Of a stretch of DNA of 64,000 bases, positions 1-9,200 are shown piece after piece. The first letter of the stretch is position 1. Each line of letters opens with the position of its first letter. Location: NCBI RefSeq assembly GCF_900217235.1, contig NZ_LT907975.1, positions 558,001-622,000 on the forward strand, read 5' to 3'. The notes beneath the pieces were generated by a model. It saw only the letters and a program-made list of their open reading frames with translations, had not been told where the DNA came from and did no database searches. The DNA is from Pseudodesulfovibrio profundus (GTDB lineage Bacteria > Desulfobacterota > Desulfovibrionia > Desulfovibrionales > Desulfovibrionaceae). Made by a program: the position numbers and the translations under genes.

Positions 1-199
1 GATGCGCATCGAGGAACGGGCAGCCTGAACACGTAACGACCTGAACCCTTAGACACTGGACAACAAGCTGGACGCATGGCGGAGGCTGTTGTGGGTGTCG
101 CCGAGCCGAATACGGCAATTGGCGGCGTACCTACGACCCCTTCGCCCACGCGACAGCTTTGTCCTGTGATCTGGCCCGTGCCGACACCCACGCGGACCT
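1..199. other. Leader region before the sigma-like gene, no clear gene
   Basis: No convincing gene is seen. An eight-codon plus-strand reading ends in TGA at 26-28 and could be the 3' end of a gene that begins before the window; this cannot be confirmed. Open frames that start around position 76 run through the sigma-like gene in another frame and are judged to be shadows. No sigma-70-like promoter stands out. Confidence 0.4.
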
Positions 200-218
200 C
201 CTCCTCGCTCCGAGGAGG
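200..218 (+). promoter_or_regulatory. Perfect hairpin burying the Shine-Dalgarno of the sigma-like gene
   Basis: CCTCCTCG (200-207) and CGAGGAGG (211-218) form a perfect 8-bp stem with a 3-nt loop. The right arm is the ribosome binding site of the gene starting at 224, six bases before the ATG. In RNA the stem would hide the whole Shine-Dalgarno sequence, so translation of the sigma-like factor may be restricted until the stem is opened. The pairing is seen directly; its regulatory role is inferred. Confidence 0.55.
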
Positions 219-223
219 CCCCG

Positions 224-808
224 ATGGTTTCACAGAATTCTTACGACGGCATCGACAAGTATGCCGCCGACCTCATTCGGCACAAAGCACGTCAACTCGT
301 AGGCAAGGCCGGATTCACCGAGGACGACAGACCCGACCTCGAACAGGAACTGATGATCGATCTGCTGCAGCGGATGCGGCATTTCAATCCCGCCAAGGCC
401 AAGAAGACCACCTTCATGGCCCGGATCGTCGAACGTCACATCTCCACCATTCTGGAGGCCCGGTTCGCCCAATGCCGGGACTGGCGGCTCTGCCAAACCT
501 CACTCAACGAACCCCTCGACAACGGCGAAGGCGACACCACCGAGCGGATCGACTTCCTGGACAGCGAGGGCTCTCTGGGAAGCGGCACCCGCGAGACAAG
601 GGAGCGCCTCGCCCATGAGATCCGCATGGACCTCGACCGGGCCATCGCCTCGCTGCCGGAAGAGCTCCGGGATCTGTGCGTGCGCCTGCACGAAAGCACC
701 ATGGCCGAAATCGCCCGCGAGATGGGCATTCCCAGAACCACCCTCTACGACCGGCTGAGCAAGCTGCGCGAGGCTTTCAGCGAGTCTGGCCTGACCGACT
801 ACCTGTGA
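224..808 (+). CDS. Sigma-70-family-like RNA polymerase sigma factor
   Basis: 194 residues. An acidic helical segment at about residues 30-55 (PDLEQELMIDLLQRM) resembles sigma region 2, and a C-terminal helix-turn-helix at about 157-180 (MAEIAREMGIPRTTLYDRL) resembles region 4, preceded by a LPEELRDL linker typical of sigma-70 family members. It would direct host RNA polymerase to phage promoters. The start is set by GAGGAGG six bases upstream, which sits in a perfect hairpin. Three bases after its stop comes the first of nine copies of a bipartite promoter-like element, which makes this protein the obvious candidate reader of those elements; that link is inference. It could instead be a region-4-only activator, but the N-terminal half and overall length favour a small sigma factor. 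Confidence 0.75.
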   Translation: MVSQNSYDGIDKYAADLIRHKARQLVGKAGFTEDDRPDLEQELMIDLLQRMRHFNPAKAKKTTFMARIVERHISTILEARFAQCRDWRLCQTSLNEPLDNGEGDTTERIDFLDSEGSLGSGTRETRERLAHEIRMDLDRAIASLPEELRDLCVRLHESTMAEIAREMGIPRTTLYDRLSKLREAFSESGLTDYL

Positions 809-810
809 TC

Positions 811-843
811 TCCGACGCATCGGCCCCGGCTCCGGTAAGTAAG
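811..843 (+). promoter_or_regulatory. Bipartite promoter-like element, copy 1
   Basis: TCCGACGC at 811-818, a 15-bp spacer, then GGTAAGTAAG at 834-843. It begins three bases after the stop of the sigma-like gene and 70 bp before the next start. A hairpin (GCACC...GGTGC, about 843-861) follows immediately. Eight other copies in the window keep exactly the same spacer length. It would drive the replication operon. Promoter function is inferred from fixed spacing and position. Confidence 0.6.
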
Positions 844-912
844 CACCGTGCCGCATGGTGCGGCTATCCGGGGCCTCGGAAATCAGAACCTGAACAAAAG
901 AGGAGTTCAACC

Positions 913-1251
913 ATGACTCACGACACCTACAAGTACCGTTTTGACGAGTCGGTCCCGGCCCAGGAACTGGAAGACACTTTCATGCTGGCGATGCTGGCCG
1001 TCGAAAGCCTGCATGGCCGTTCCCGTGTGCGGATGGAGAGCCGGTTCAATTTGGACAAGGCCCGCCGTACCTGCGTGATCGACGCCTCCACCGATGTCGG
1101 CAGCGACCTCGCCCGCATTTTCACCGGTTTCGCCACCAAGGAATACGGCGAACGCTCGGTCCTGATCGAACGATCTCAGCCGACGGGCTGCGCCTGCGCC
1201 TCCAAACATCGCGCAGCGCCCGCCGCCGCTACAGCGGGGGTGGCGGTATGA
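913..1251 (+). CDS. Small conserved-looking phage protein, unknown function
   Basis: 112 residues, start ATG preceded by AGAGGAG. No family is recognised. The first 90 residues look like a compact globular domain with mixed charge; the last 25 are alanine-rich with CACASKH and may be disordered. It is the first gene after bipartite element 1 and overlaps the following nuclease gene by ATGA, so it is translationally coupled to the replication block. A role in replication or recombination is suggested only by this position. Confidence 0.6.
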   Translation: MTHDTYKYRFDESVPAQELEDTFMLAMLAVESLHGRSRVRMESRFNLDKARRTCVIDASTDVGSDLARIFTGFATKEYGERSVLIERSQPTGCACASKHRAAPAAATAGVAV

Positions 1252-2264
1252 GCGAGCTGATGACCACCACCTATTCCATGTGGCGGCTGTTCCGCAACTG
1301 CCGCATGGCCTGCAAGTGGCGCTACATCGACGAGCTGGTGCCGCTCGAGCGCGACCCCAATCTGGCCTTCGGCTCGGTCATTCACGATTGCCTGGAGTGC
1401 TGGCACGGCGAGCGGGATCTGGCCAAGGTCCTCGACCACATCGACCGGACCTATCCGAACCGGGCGCAGGACGATCATCAACAGGCCGACTGGCATCTCG
1501 CCCGAGCCATGATGAGCGCCTATGCGGAACACTACCCGGCTGAAGACTTCGAGGTCGTCGCGCTCGAAAAGACCTTCGAAGGTCCCATCGTCAACCCGGC
1601 GACCGGCGCGACCTCGCGCAGTTTCATTCTCGCCGGGAAGGTGGACGGCATCGTCCGTCAGGATGGCCAGTATTTCCTGCTGGAACACAAAACCGCCTCG
1701 CAGATCGATGCCAGTTACCTGGAGCGGCTGTGGACCGATTTCCAGATCATCCTCTACGCCTGGTACCTGGAGCAGACCCTCGGCATCACGGTCAGCGGCA
1801 TCATCTACAACGTCCTGGTCAAGGCCAAGCTGCGCCAGGGCAAGGGTGAAACCGAGGCCGAATTCGAGGCCCGCCGGGCGGAGCTGATCGCCAAGTCGAA
1901 AACCGGCAAGAGCAGCGCCAAGCGCAAGTTGCCCGAGGACGACGACACCTTCCAGCAGCGGCTTCAGGAGAAGTACCTCGAGCCGGGCATGTTCCACCGC
2001 GAGGTGCTCTACATCTCCCGCGACCAGTTCGAGGAACTGCGGGCGGAGCTGTGGGAACTCTCCAAGGCCATGCTCGACGCCCGTCGGCGCGACACCTTCT
2101 ACCGCAACACCAGCTACTGCTTCCAGTACGGAAGGCCCTGCGCCTACTTCCAGCTCTGCCGCTCGGGCGGCAACCCCAACGTCATCGAAAACCATTTCCA
2201 ACGGATCGCCCCGCACGAAGAGCTGCGGGACGGAGCCGGTGAAGACGCCGCTCCGGTGTTTTAA
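1248..2264 (+). CDS. PD-(D/E)XK nuclease, RecB/Cas4-like, with probable Fe-S cysteines
   Basis: 338 residues. The core motif of the PD-(D/E)XK superfamily is visible: an aspartate in GKVDGIV (about residue 131), then LLEHKTA (about 143-149) supplying E-x-K. Upstream, FGSVIHDCLE (about 43-52) looks like the RecB-family histidine motif. Two cysteines near the N terminus (18, 22) and three near the C terminus (about 291, 298, 304) resemble the split cysteine set that holds an Fe-S cluster in AddB and Cas4-type exonucleases. It probably resects DNA ends for phage recombination with the Sak4-like ATPase that follows. Overlaps the previous gene by ATGA. Whether all four ligands are present is inferred from spacing only. 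Confidence 0.75.
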   Translation: MSELMTTTYSMWRLFRNCRMACKWRYIDELVPLERDPNLAFGSVIHDCLECWHGERDLAKVLDHIDRTYPNRAQDDHQQADWHLARAMMSAYAEHYPAEDFEVVALEKTFEGPIVNPATGATSRSFILAGKVDGIVRQDGQYFLLEHKTASQIDASYLERLWTDFQIILYAWYLEQTLGITVSGIIYNVLVKAKLRQGKGETEAEFEARRAELIAKSKTGKSSAKRKLPEDDDTFQQRLQEKYLEPGMFHREVLYISRDQFEELRAELWELSKAMLDARRRDTFYRNTSYCFQYGRPCAYFQLCRSGGNPNVIENHFQRIAPHEELRDGAGEDAAPVF

Positions 2265-2289
2265 ATCCCAACCATAAGGAGACGAAGCC

Positions 2290-3060
2290 ATGCTTCCCAA
2301 GACCAAAAGCAAACCCAAACACACGCTCTCGGACCTCACCGCCCTGGTGTACGGCCCGAGCAAGATCGGCAAGAGCACCTGGTGTTCCAAGGCCGATGAC
2401 GCACTGTTCCTGGCGACCGAGCCGGGTCTGAACGCCCTGGAGGTGTTTCAGACCCCGATCACCTGCTGGGACGATCTTCTGCAAGCCTGCGCGGAAATCG
2501 CCGAGGGCAAGCACGAGTTCAAGACCATCGTCGTCGACACGGTGGATAACGCCTACAAGATGTGCTCGGACTACGTCTGCAAGAAATTCAAGATCGAGCA
2601 CGAGTCCGACCTGGGCTACGGCAAGGGCTACGCGCTGATCAACAACGAGTTCCAGCGCGTCATCAACAAGCTGGCCTTTCTGCCCTATGGGCTGATCCTG
2701 ATCTCCCACTCCCAGGAGCGGGACATCGAGACCCGGACCGGCAAACACACCCGCATCGTGCCGACGCTGCCGGAAAAGGCGCGGAAACTGGTCACCGGCC
2801 TGGTGGACCTGATCCTGTTCTGCGACCTGGACATGAAAACCGGCGAGGACGGCAAGCCTGTCTGGCAGCGCGTGATGCGCACCAAGCCCAGTCCCAACTA
2901 CGACGCCGGTGACCGCACCGGCCGACTCCCCGAAGTCATCCCCCTCGATTTTCCGAGCTTCATGAAAGCGTTCAACAACACGGCAGCCGGAGCTGCGGCG
3001 AGTGCCGCCCGGCCGAAGCCGGAGCCGACCGCGAGTGCGGCGGCGAAACCCCAACAGTAA
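2290..3060 (+). CDS. Sak4-like RecA-fold ATPase (phage recombination)
   Basis: 256 residues. Walker A GPSKIGKST (about residues 22-30) and a Walker B-like TIVVDTVDN (about 79-87) define a single RecA-type nucleotide-binding domain, as in the AAA_24/Sak4 group of phage proteins. The C terminus is an alanine/proline-rich tail. Sak4-family ATPases are known to support single-strand annealing or strand exchange, usually beside an SSB-like gene; the next gene fits. AAGGAGACGAAGCC precedes the start. Function is assigned from the motifs plus the gene neighbourhood (nuclease before, DUF669 and ERCC4 nuclease after). Confidence 0.75.
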   Translation: MLPKTKSKPKHTLSDLTALVYGPSKIGKSTWCSKADDALFLATEPGLNALEVFQTPITCWDDLLQACAEIAEGKHEFKTIVVDTVDNAYKMCSDYVCKKFKIEHESDLGYGKGYALINNEFQRVINKLAFLPYGLILISHSQERDIETRTGKHTRIVPTLPEKARKLVTGLVDLILFCDLDMKTGEDGKPVWQRVMRTKPSPNYDAGDRTGRLPEVIPLDFPSFMKAFNNTAAGAAASAARPKPEPTASAAAKPQQ

Positions 3061-3072
3061 GGAGATCCGACC

Positions 3073-3546
3073 ATGGAACACTACGAAAACCAATCCAACA
3101 GCAACCTCGACCTGGCGCAGTTCGACGACGCCTTCGAAACCGCCGAAGTCGAGGAGCGTGAGTTCGAGGCCGTTCCCGACGGCAAATACCAGGTCAACGT
3201 CGACCGGGTCGAACTGACCCGCGCCCAGACCTCGGGCAATCCCATGCTCAAGTGGACCCTGCGCATTCTCGCGCCGACCCACAAGGGCCGTCTGCTCTGG
3301 CGCAATAACGTCATGGCCAGCAATGAGAACATCAAGTGGCTCAAACAGGACCTCTACACCTGCGGGCTGCAGCTTCAGAAGCTCTCCGACCTGCCGGGCC
3401 ACCTTGAGCAGCTTCTCAACATCAAGCTGGAGGTGACCAAACGCACTCGCGGTGAAAACGAGAACATCTACTTCAACCGTCGCATTGTCATGGCCGACGA
3501 TGCCGGGGCTCCCGGCGCGGCGATGGACGACATGATCCCGTTCTGA
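3073..3546 (+). CDS. DUF669-like protein with an SSB-type C-terminal tail
   Basis: 157 residues. The middle (about 35-135), with KWTLRILAPTHKGRLLWRN and an IKWLKQDLYTCGL helix, matches the general look of DUF669 phage proteins that sit with recombination genes. The C terminus is acidic and ends in DDMIPF, almost the DDDIPF tip by which bacterial SSB recruits partner enzymes. I infer a single-stranded-DNA-binding role in the recombination/replication complex. It follows the Sak4-like gene by 12 bases with a good AAGGAG site, and its stop overlaps the next start by one base. Confidence 0.65.
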   Translation: MEHYENQSNSNLDLAQFDDAFETAEVEEREFEAVPDGKYQVNVDRVELTRAQTSGNPMLKWTLRILAPTHKGRLLWRNNVMASNENIKWLKQDLYTCGLQLQKLSDLPGHLEQLLNIKLEVTKRTRGENENIYFNRRIVMADDAGAPGAAMDDMIPF

Positions 3547-4028
3547 TGATGGACCGGATCACCGTTGTCGTCGACACCCGCGAACAGGAGCCCTACAGCT
3601 TCGATAGTGACAAGGTTTCGGCGGTTCGCAAGGCGCTGCCCGCCGGTGATTACTCACTGGTCGGCCTTGAGGAACGGGTGGCGGTGGAGCGCAAATCCCT
3701 GACGGATTTCGTCTCCACCGTCATCCGGGGGCGAAAGCGGTTTCACCGCGAGCTAGAAAAGCTCTCCGCCTACGAATCCGCCTGCGTGGTTGTCGAGTGC
3801 AACTTTCGCGATCTGGTCGATGGCCGCTACCGCAGCGATGCCCACCCGCATGCGCTGATTGGAACGGTCGCCTCCATCGTCGTCGACTTCGGTGTCCCCG
3901 TCTACTTCTGCTCGGACCGGCAGGCCGCCTGCCGTTTTGTCGAGGAGTACCTGACACGTTTTCACCGGAGGATCGCGAGATGCCAAAAAGAAATGAGAGT
4001 AACCCGGCGCGACTCCGGGGAAGAATAG
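3546..4028 (+). CDS. ERCC4-type nuclease
   Basis: 160 residues. VVVDTREQEPY (about residues 7-17) and VERKSLTDF (about 46-54) give the D...E-R-K-x3-D signature of the XPF/MUS81 ERCC4 nuclease fold, so the metal-binding active site appears intact. There is no helix-hairpin-helix at the C terminus, so this is a stand-alone nuclease domain, as often found in phage replication modules, where it may process branched DNA. Two adjacent ATG codons compete as the start; the first overlaps the previous stop. The 3' end overlaps the next gene by 49 bases. Confidence 0.75.
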   Translation: MMDRITVVVDTREQEPYSFDSDKVSAVRKALPAGDYSLVGLEERVAVERKSLTDFVSTVIRGRKRFHRELEKLSAYESACVVVECNFRDLVDGRYRSDAHPHALIGTVASIVVDFGVPVYFCSDRQAACRFVEEYLTRFHRRIARCQKEMRVTRRDSGEE

Positions 4029-6208
4029 AGCGCGTTTACTATGCCGGACCCAAGTTTTCCGCAGGCCGACTGCTCACCCCGACCGGTGAGGAAGTCCAGT
4101 TCGCGGGCAATTTGTTCGCCCGGGAAAATCAGCCTGTGGTCCTGCTCGGGTCGTGGTCCACCCATCCCAAATACGGCCGTCAGTTCAAGGTCGACGGCAT
4201 GGAGCACGATCTCGAACTCGATCCGGAGGGGCTGATCCACTATCTGGCTAACCATCCGGAGATCAAGGGCATTGGTCCGGCCAAGGCCAGATTGATCGTC
4301 GAGAGTTTCGGCGACGCCTTTGAAGAAACCCTTCTGAATGACCCCGAACGCATCGCGCTCAAGGCTCGACTGCCTCTGGACGCGGCCCGGCGGCTGCGTG
4401 ACGAATGGTTGAAGAACCGCAGCGTCAACACCGTCATGGCCTGGCTGTCGGCATTCGGCCTGACCCATCATCAGGTCACCACTCTGGTCGAAAGACTCGG
4501 CGGCAACTGCCTCGATATCCTGAAGGAAGACCCGTACATCCTCATTCGGGAGATCCGGGGATTCGGCTTCAAGAAGGTCGACAAGATTGCCCGCAAGCTG
4601 GGCACACCCAAGGACCACGTTCCCCGTATCCGGGCCGGTCTGCTGTTTTGCATCCGTGAAGCCCTGGACAATGGCCACTGCTGGATCGAATACGAGGATC
4701 TGGTCGACCAGGCCAATCTGCTGCTGGTCATGGATGCCCTGGACAGCCGGGTTCGTATCGAGAGCGCCCTCGATGCGCTCATCGGAGAACAGGCGCTTGC
4801 CTGCGATTCCCACGGCGGACGTTTCGTGGTCGCTCTGCCGGAGATCGTCCGCATGGAGCGGGAGCTGGCTGCGCTGTTCGGCCAAGCCGAAACACCCAAT
4901 CCGCATTTCCATTCCATCAAAAAACTCGACGCCCTGATTCGGCGCTGCGCAGCGACGCTGAACGAGAAGCAGCTTGAAGCGGTGCGCTCGGCCCTCCAGC
5001 ACAGCATCAGCCTGATTTCGGGTGGAGCCGGTTCGGGCAAGAGCTACACCATTTCGGTCATCAACACGATCTGCGAGGAGAGCGATCTGGAGGTCGTGCT
5101 CGCCGCACCGACCGGCAAGGCAGCAAAGCGCCTGGAAGAAGTCAGCGGTCGCAGCGGCACCACCATCCACCGCCTGCTCGGCTATGACGGCAAGGGTTTC
5201 TCGCGTAGCAAGGAGAACCCCATCGATGCCGATGTTCTGGTGGTAGACGAGTTTTCGATGGTCGACGTGCCGCTGGCCTGGCACCTGTTCGAGGCGGTTG
5301 ACCTGTCGCGGACCACGGTGTTGTTGGTCGGAGACCACAACCAGCTTCCGCCGGTTGGGCCAGGAAACATCTTGCGTGATCTGATCCAGACACGCGCCAT
5401 TCCCACGGTCATCCTCGACAAGGTCGTGCGTCAGGCTGGCGTCCTCAAGGAGAACTGCACCGCCGTTCTCAAGGGCGAGGTGCGCAAGACCAGCGAGGCG
5501 TCAGTATCCGGATGCCGGGATTGGTATCTGGTGGATCAGTTTACCGATCCGATGGCGGCACGCTCGTTCCTGCTGGAGCTGTTTCAGGAGCGGCTCGATG
5601 CCCTGGGTTTCGACATCATCAAGGACGTGCAGGTGCTGACGCCGACCCACAAGGGTCCGCTCGGCACCAAGGAACTGAACGAGGAACTGCAGCGGCTCAT
5701 CCAGCGCAAGCTCTGGAACACAGAGGTGCCGCCGGTCGCCATGGGCCGCCGCGCTCCGTTTCTCAAGCACGACAAGGTGATCCAGACCCGGAACAACTAC
5801 GACCTGAACGTGATGAACGGTGCTATCGGCTATGTGGTCGATGTCCTCGCGAACGGCACCTTGGTCATCGATTTCGACGGCATGCCGGTGGAGCTGGAGA
5901 AAGGGTCGCCCGACCTTCAAGACCTGCAGCTCGCCTATGCGCTCACCATTCACAAAACCCAGGGTTCCGAGTTCCCCTGCGCCGTGGTGGTGGTCCACAA
6001 GGCACATTCCTTCATGCACCACCGCAATCTGCTCTACACCGGGGTGACCCGCGCCCGGCGCACCGCCATTGTCCTGGGTGATCACTGGGGCATCCAGAAC
6101 TGCGCCAAGCGGTGCCAGGTGGATGACCGCCGGACCTTCCTGCCCCTGTTCCTGGACGCCGCCCAGCACGCGGAAGACGACTTCGCCCGTGTCGCGGAGG
6201 CCGAATGA
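3980..6208 (+). CDS. RecD2-like superfamily 1B DNA helicase
   Basis: 742 residues. An N-terminal beta-rich region is followed by helix-hairpin-helix KGIGPAKARLIV (about 96), then the motor: Walker A GGAGSGKS (about 347), Walker B VLVVDEFS (about 418), motif III GDHNQLPP (about 451), motif V IHKTQGSE (about 657) and motif VI LYTGVTRAR (about 685). This order and length match RecD2 5'-3' helicases. It probably unwinds DNA in phage replication or recombination. The start ATG is chosen over an earlier in-frame one because CCGGAG lies nine bases upstream and the N terminus then matches a sensible domain start. It overlaps the ERCC4 gene and couples by ATGA to the primase. Confidence 0.8.
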   Translation: MPKRNESNPARLRGRIERVYYAGPKFSAGRLLTPTGEEVQFAGNLFARENQPVVLLGSWSTHPKYGRQFKVDGMEHDLELDPEGLIHYLANHPEIKGIGPAKARLIVESFGDAFEETLLNDPERIALKARLPLDAARRLRDEWLKNRSVNTVMAWLSAFGLTHHQVTTLVERLGGNCLDILKEDPYILIREIRGFGFKKVDKIARKLGTPKDHVPRIRAGLLFCIREALDNGHCWIEYEDLVDQANLLLVMDALDSRVRIESALDALIGEQALACDSHGGRFVVALPEIVRMERELAALFGQAETPNPHFHSIKKLDALIRRCAATLNEKQLEAVRSALQHSISLISGGAGSGKSYTISVINTICEESDLEVVLAAPTGKAAKRLEEVSGRSGTTIHRLLGYDGKGFSRSKENPIDADVLVVDEFSMVDVPLAWHLFEAVDLSRTTVLLVGDHNQLPPVGPGNILRDLIQTRAIPTVILDKVVRQAGVLKENCTAVLKGEVRKTSEASVSGCRDWYLVDQFTDPMAARSFLLELFQERLDALGFDIIKDVQVLTPTHKGPLGTKELNEELQRLIQRKLWNTEVPPVAMGRRAPFLKHDKVIQTRNNYDLNVMNGAIGYVVDVLANGTLVIDFDGMPVELEKGSPDLQDLQLAYALTIHKTQGSEFPCAVVVVHKAHSFMHHRNLLYTGVTRARRTAIVLGDHWGIQNCAKRCQVDDRRTFLPLFLDAAQHAEDDFARVAEAE

Positions 6209-9200
6209 GTATGGGCGGAACGGATAACGTCAGGGAGTACTATCGGCTCGTCACCGAGATGGACATCGGTGAGGTGGGCCGGGAACTCCTGCCGGGACGG
6301 ATCACCCAGGAGACCGGCCAGCGCTTGATGTGTGACTGCCCCAATCATCAGAGCCAGTCTCGTCTGTCGCTGCACGTGATGCTCGACAAGCAGGGCTGGT
6401 ACTGCTTCGGCTGCGGGGTCGGCGGCGACGTGCTGCAGCTCGTGGAGTTCATTCAGACGGGCTCGGTCACCGCCGGACAATCTGGTCCGATGCCGGACAG
6501 CCACCGCCAGGCCAGGGACTATCTCGCCAAGAAGGCGGGCTTGCCGCCGCTGTCGCGCTATGGCCTCAGCCAGGAGCGTCTGGCCCAGACAGAGGCCGAC
6601 CGTGCCTTCGAACTGAGGGTCAAGGACGCGCTGACCGCGCTGGCCAGGCTTTACCATGCCAGGCTCAAGGAGTCGCCAGAGGTCCTCGACTGGCTGAAAT
6701 CCAAATACGCCCTGAGCGAGGAGACCATCGACGATATCCTGATCGGCTACGCGGACAACGCGTCCGGCGCGGTCGCCCAACTGACCGGGGGTGAAGACGG
6801 CTTCTCCAAGCGGGAGCTCGCCGCCACCGGCGCTTTCCGCCCCACGAGCCAGGACGGCCTGACGCCATTTTTCGAGCGCCGCATCGTCTTTCCCTACTGG
6901 AGCCGTGGCCGGGTGGTGTTCATGATCGGCCGTAAAACGCCGTGGACCCCGGACGTGGGCTGGGAGCAAGGGAAATACAAGAAGCTGCCGGTTCACGACG
7001 AGCACCAGCGACCCTACGTCGCCGATTTCATCAACAACGCGCTGCTGTTCAACGAGGACTGCCTGCTCGCCAGGCCCGGCAAGGTGATCATCACCGAGGG
7101 GGTGACCGATTGCCTGGCGCTGATGCAACTGGGCCTGCCCACCGTATCTCCGGTCACCGTCCGCATCCGGGCCGCCGATTGGGAGCGCCTGATCCCCAAG
7201 CTGCGCGGCGTCGAAACAGTCTATATCTGTCAGGACAACGAACTCTCCCAGGCCGGTCTCAAAGGGGCGCTGCAAACCGCTCGCACCCTGGCCGAACACA
7301 AGATCGACACCCGCCTGGTGACGCTGCCCTTGTCGGAGACACAAATCTCGGCCCGGCAGGAGCTGACCGAACGCTTTGGCCTGACGGCGAGCGTGGGGCC
7401 GAAGGAGCTGGCCAAGCTGCTGGCGGGACGGCCCGTCGAAGAGATTCAGGCGGCCGAGGCGCTTCTCGCCACCGCCAAGATCGACGTCAACGATTACATT
7501 GCCGCCGGGCATACCCGGGAGGATTTCGAACGCCTGCTCGCCGAAGCCAGCACGCCCATCGAGTTCGGCGTGCGCTCGCTGCCCGAGGGCGCTGAAGAAG
7601 AGGAGCGCAACCGCCTGCTCGAGCCGATCCTCGGGGAGATTTCCGAGCAGTCGCCGCTGGAACAGGCCCGCCTGCTGAAGCTTGTGCAGGAGCGCATCGG
7701 CGGTGGCGTTTCGATGGCCACCCTGAAAGAGCAGATCCGCGCCATCCAGAAGGACCGCAAGGTCGAGTTCCGCAACGAAAAGAAGAAGGCCAAGCGGATG
7801 TCCGGCGCGATGCCCGGATCATGCCGCGCCCGGGTCGACGAGGTGCTGATCGACACGGAACTGGAGAACGGCGCTCCCGACTACACACTGGCCGCCGAGG
7901 CCGCTTACGACTGGTTCACCGCCAACGGTGCCCAGTTCTTTCACACCCTGCAGGGCGAGCCGTTCATGTATTTCGACAACGCCATCTACTGGATGGATTC
8001 GCCGGACCGGGGCCGCAAACGCCATTACGCGGCCATGCTCTACAAGCACACGGGCATGGTGCCGACCTCCAACGGCGGACGGACATTTTTCGAGGTACTG
8101 CCCAGCCTGGCGATGATCCGTGGCCAGGTGCGCGACCATTTTTCCTGGCTGCACACCGATGTGGCTTCCTACACCGTCTATTTCAACCTGAACAATCCGG
8201 AGCACGAGATCGCCAAGATCACCCCGGACGAGATTCAGATCATGAAGAACGGCGGCAACGAGGACGGCATCATCCTGGATGGCTCGCGCAAGATGAAGCC
8301 GCTGAAATTCCTGCCCGATGCCGACCTCGAAGAGGCGGACCGGCTTCTGGTCGATCTGCTGGTGGGCAACATGACCTGTCCGCAGGGGGATCGCTTTCTC
8401 ATCCTTTCCTGGCTCTCCTGTTTCCTGCTGATCGACTTCGCCGGGACGCGGCCCATGACCCGCTTCGAGGGTTCGGCCGGATCGGGCAAGACCACCGCCA
8501 GCAAGATCACGTCGACGCTGCTTTACGGCGAGCCCCAGCACAAGAAAGCCACCGACGCGGCGAACTACACCGATGGCTCGCAGAACCCGCTCATCGTCCT
8601 CGACAACATCGAGGTCAAGCAGATGACCGAGGATCTCACTACCTTCATGCTGACCAGCATCACCGGCATCGCCAAAGAGAAGCGCAAGAGCGGCACTGAC
8701 AGCGAGACCATCACCGAGCGGACCAAGTGCCTGCTGAACACCACCGGCATCGAGCCGCTGTGCGGAGAGCTTTCGGAGATCCTGTCGAGGTCCTTCGTCA
8801 TCAACTTCGACCTGGCTAACCAGGCCAGCGACTGCTTTCTAGAGTCGGAGGTCATCTCCGCCATCCAGCAGAACCGGGACCTGATCATCTCGGCCATTAT
8901 GAAGCGGACCAGCCATGTGTTGGCGATGATCCGGGACGGAGCCCAGAAACAGGTCATGCGCCTGCTGCACCGAACCATGCCGACCCATGGCAAGCGCCGG
9001 TGCAACGATTATCTGAGCCTGATGTACCTGATGATGCTGGCCGGGTCCGAGGAACACGAGGTGACCACCGGACTCGAGGATCTGAGCCCGCTGTTCATCG
9101 AGCAGATCCATTCCATCAACGACACCAGCCAGGAGATGGCGCGGGAGTCAAACCCCATCGCAACGGCGCTGGCATCGCTCTTCCATTCCTACCGGAACGC

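Noticed and set aside
76-618. A 180-codon plus frame overlapping the sigma-like gene
   Set aside because: Arg/Pro-rich shadow frame with no ribosome site, contradicted by the well-supported gene in the other frame.
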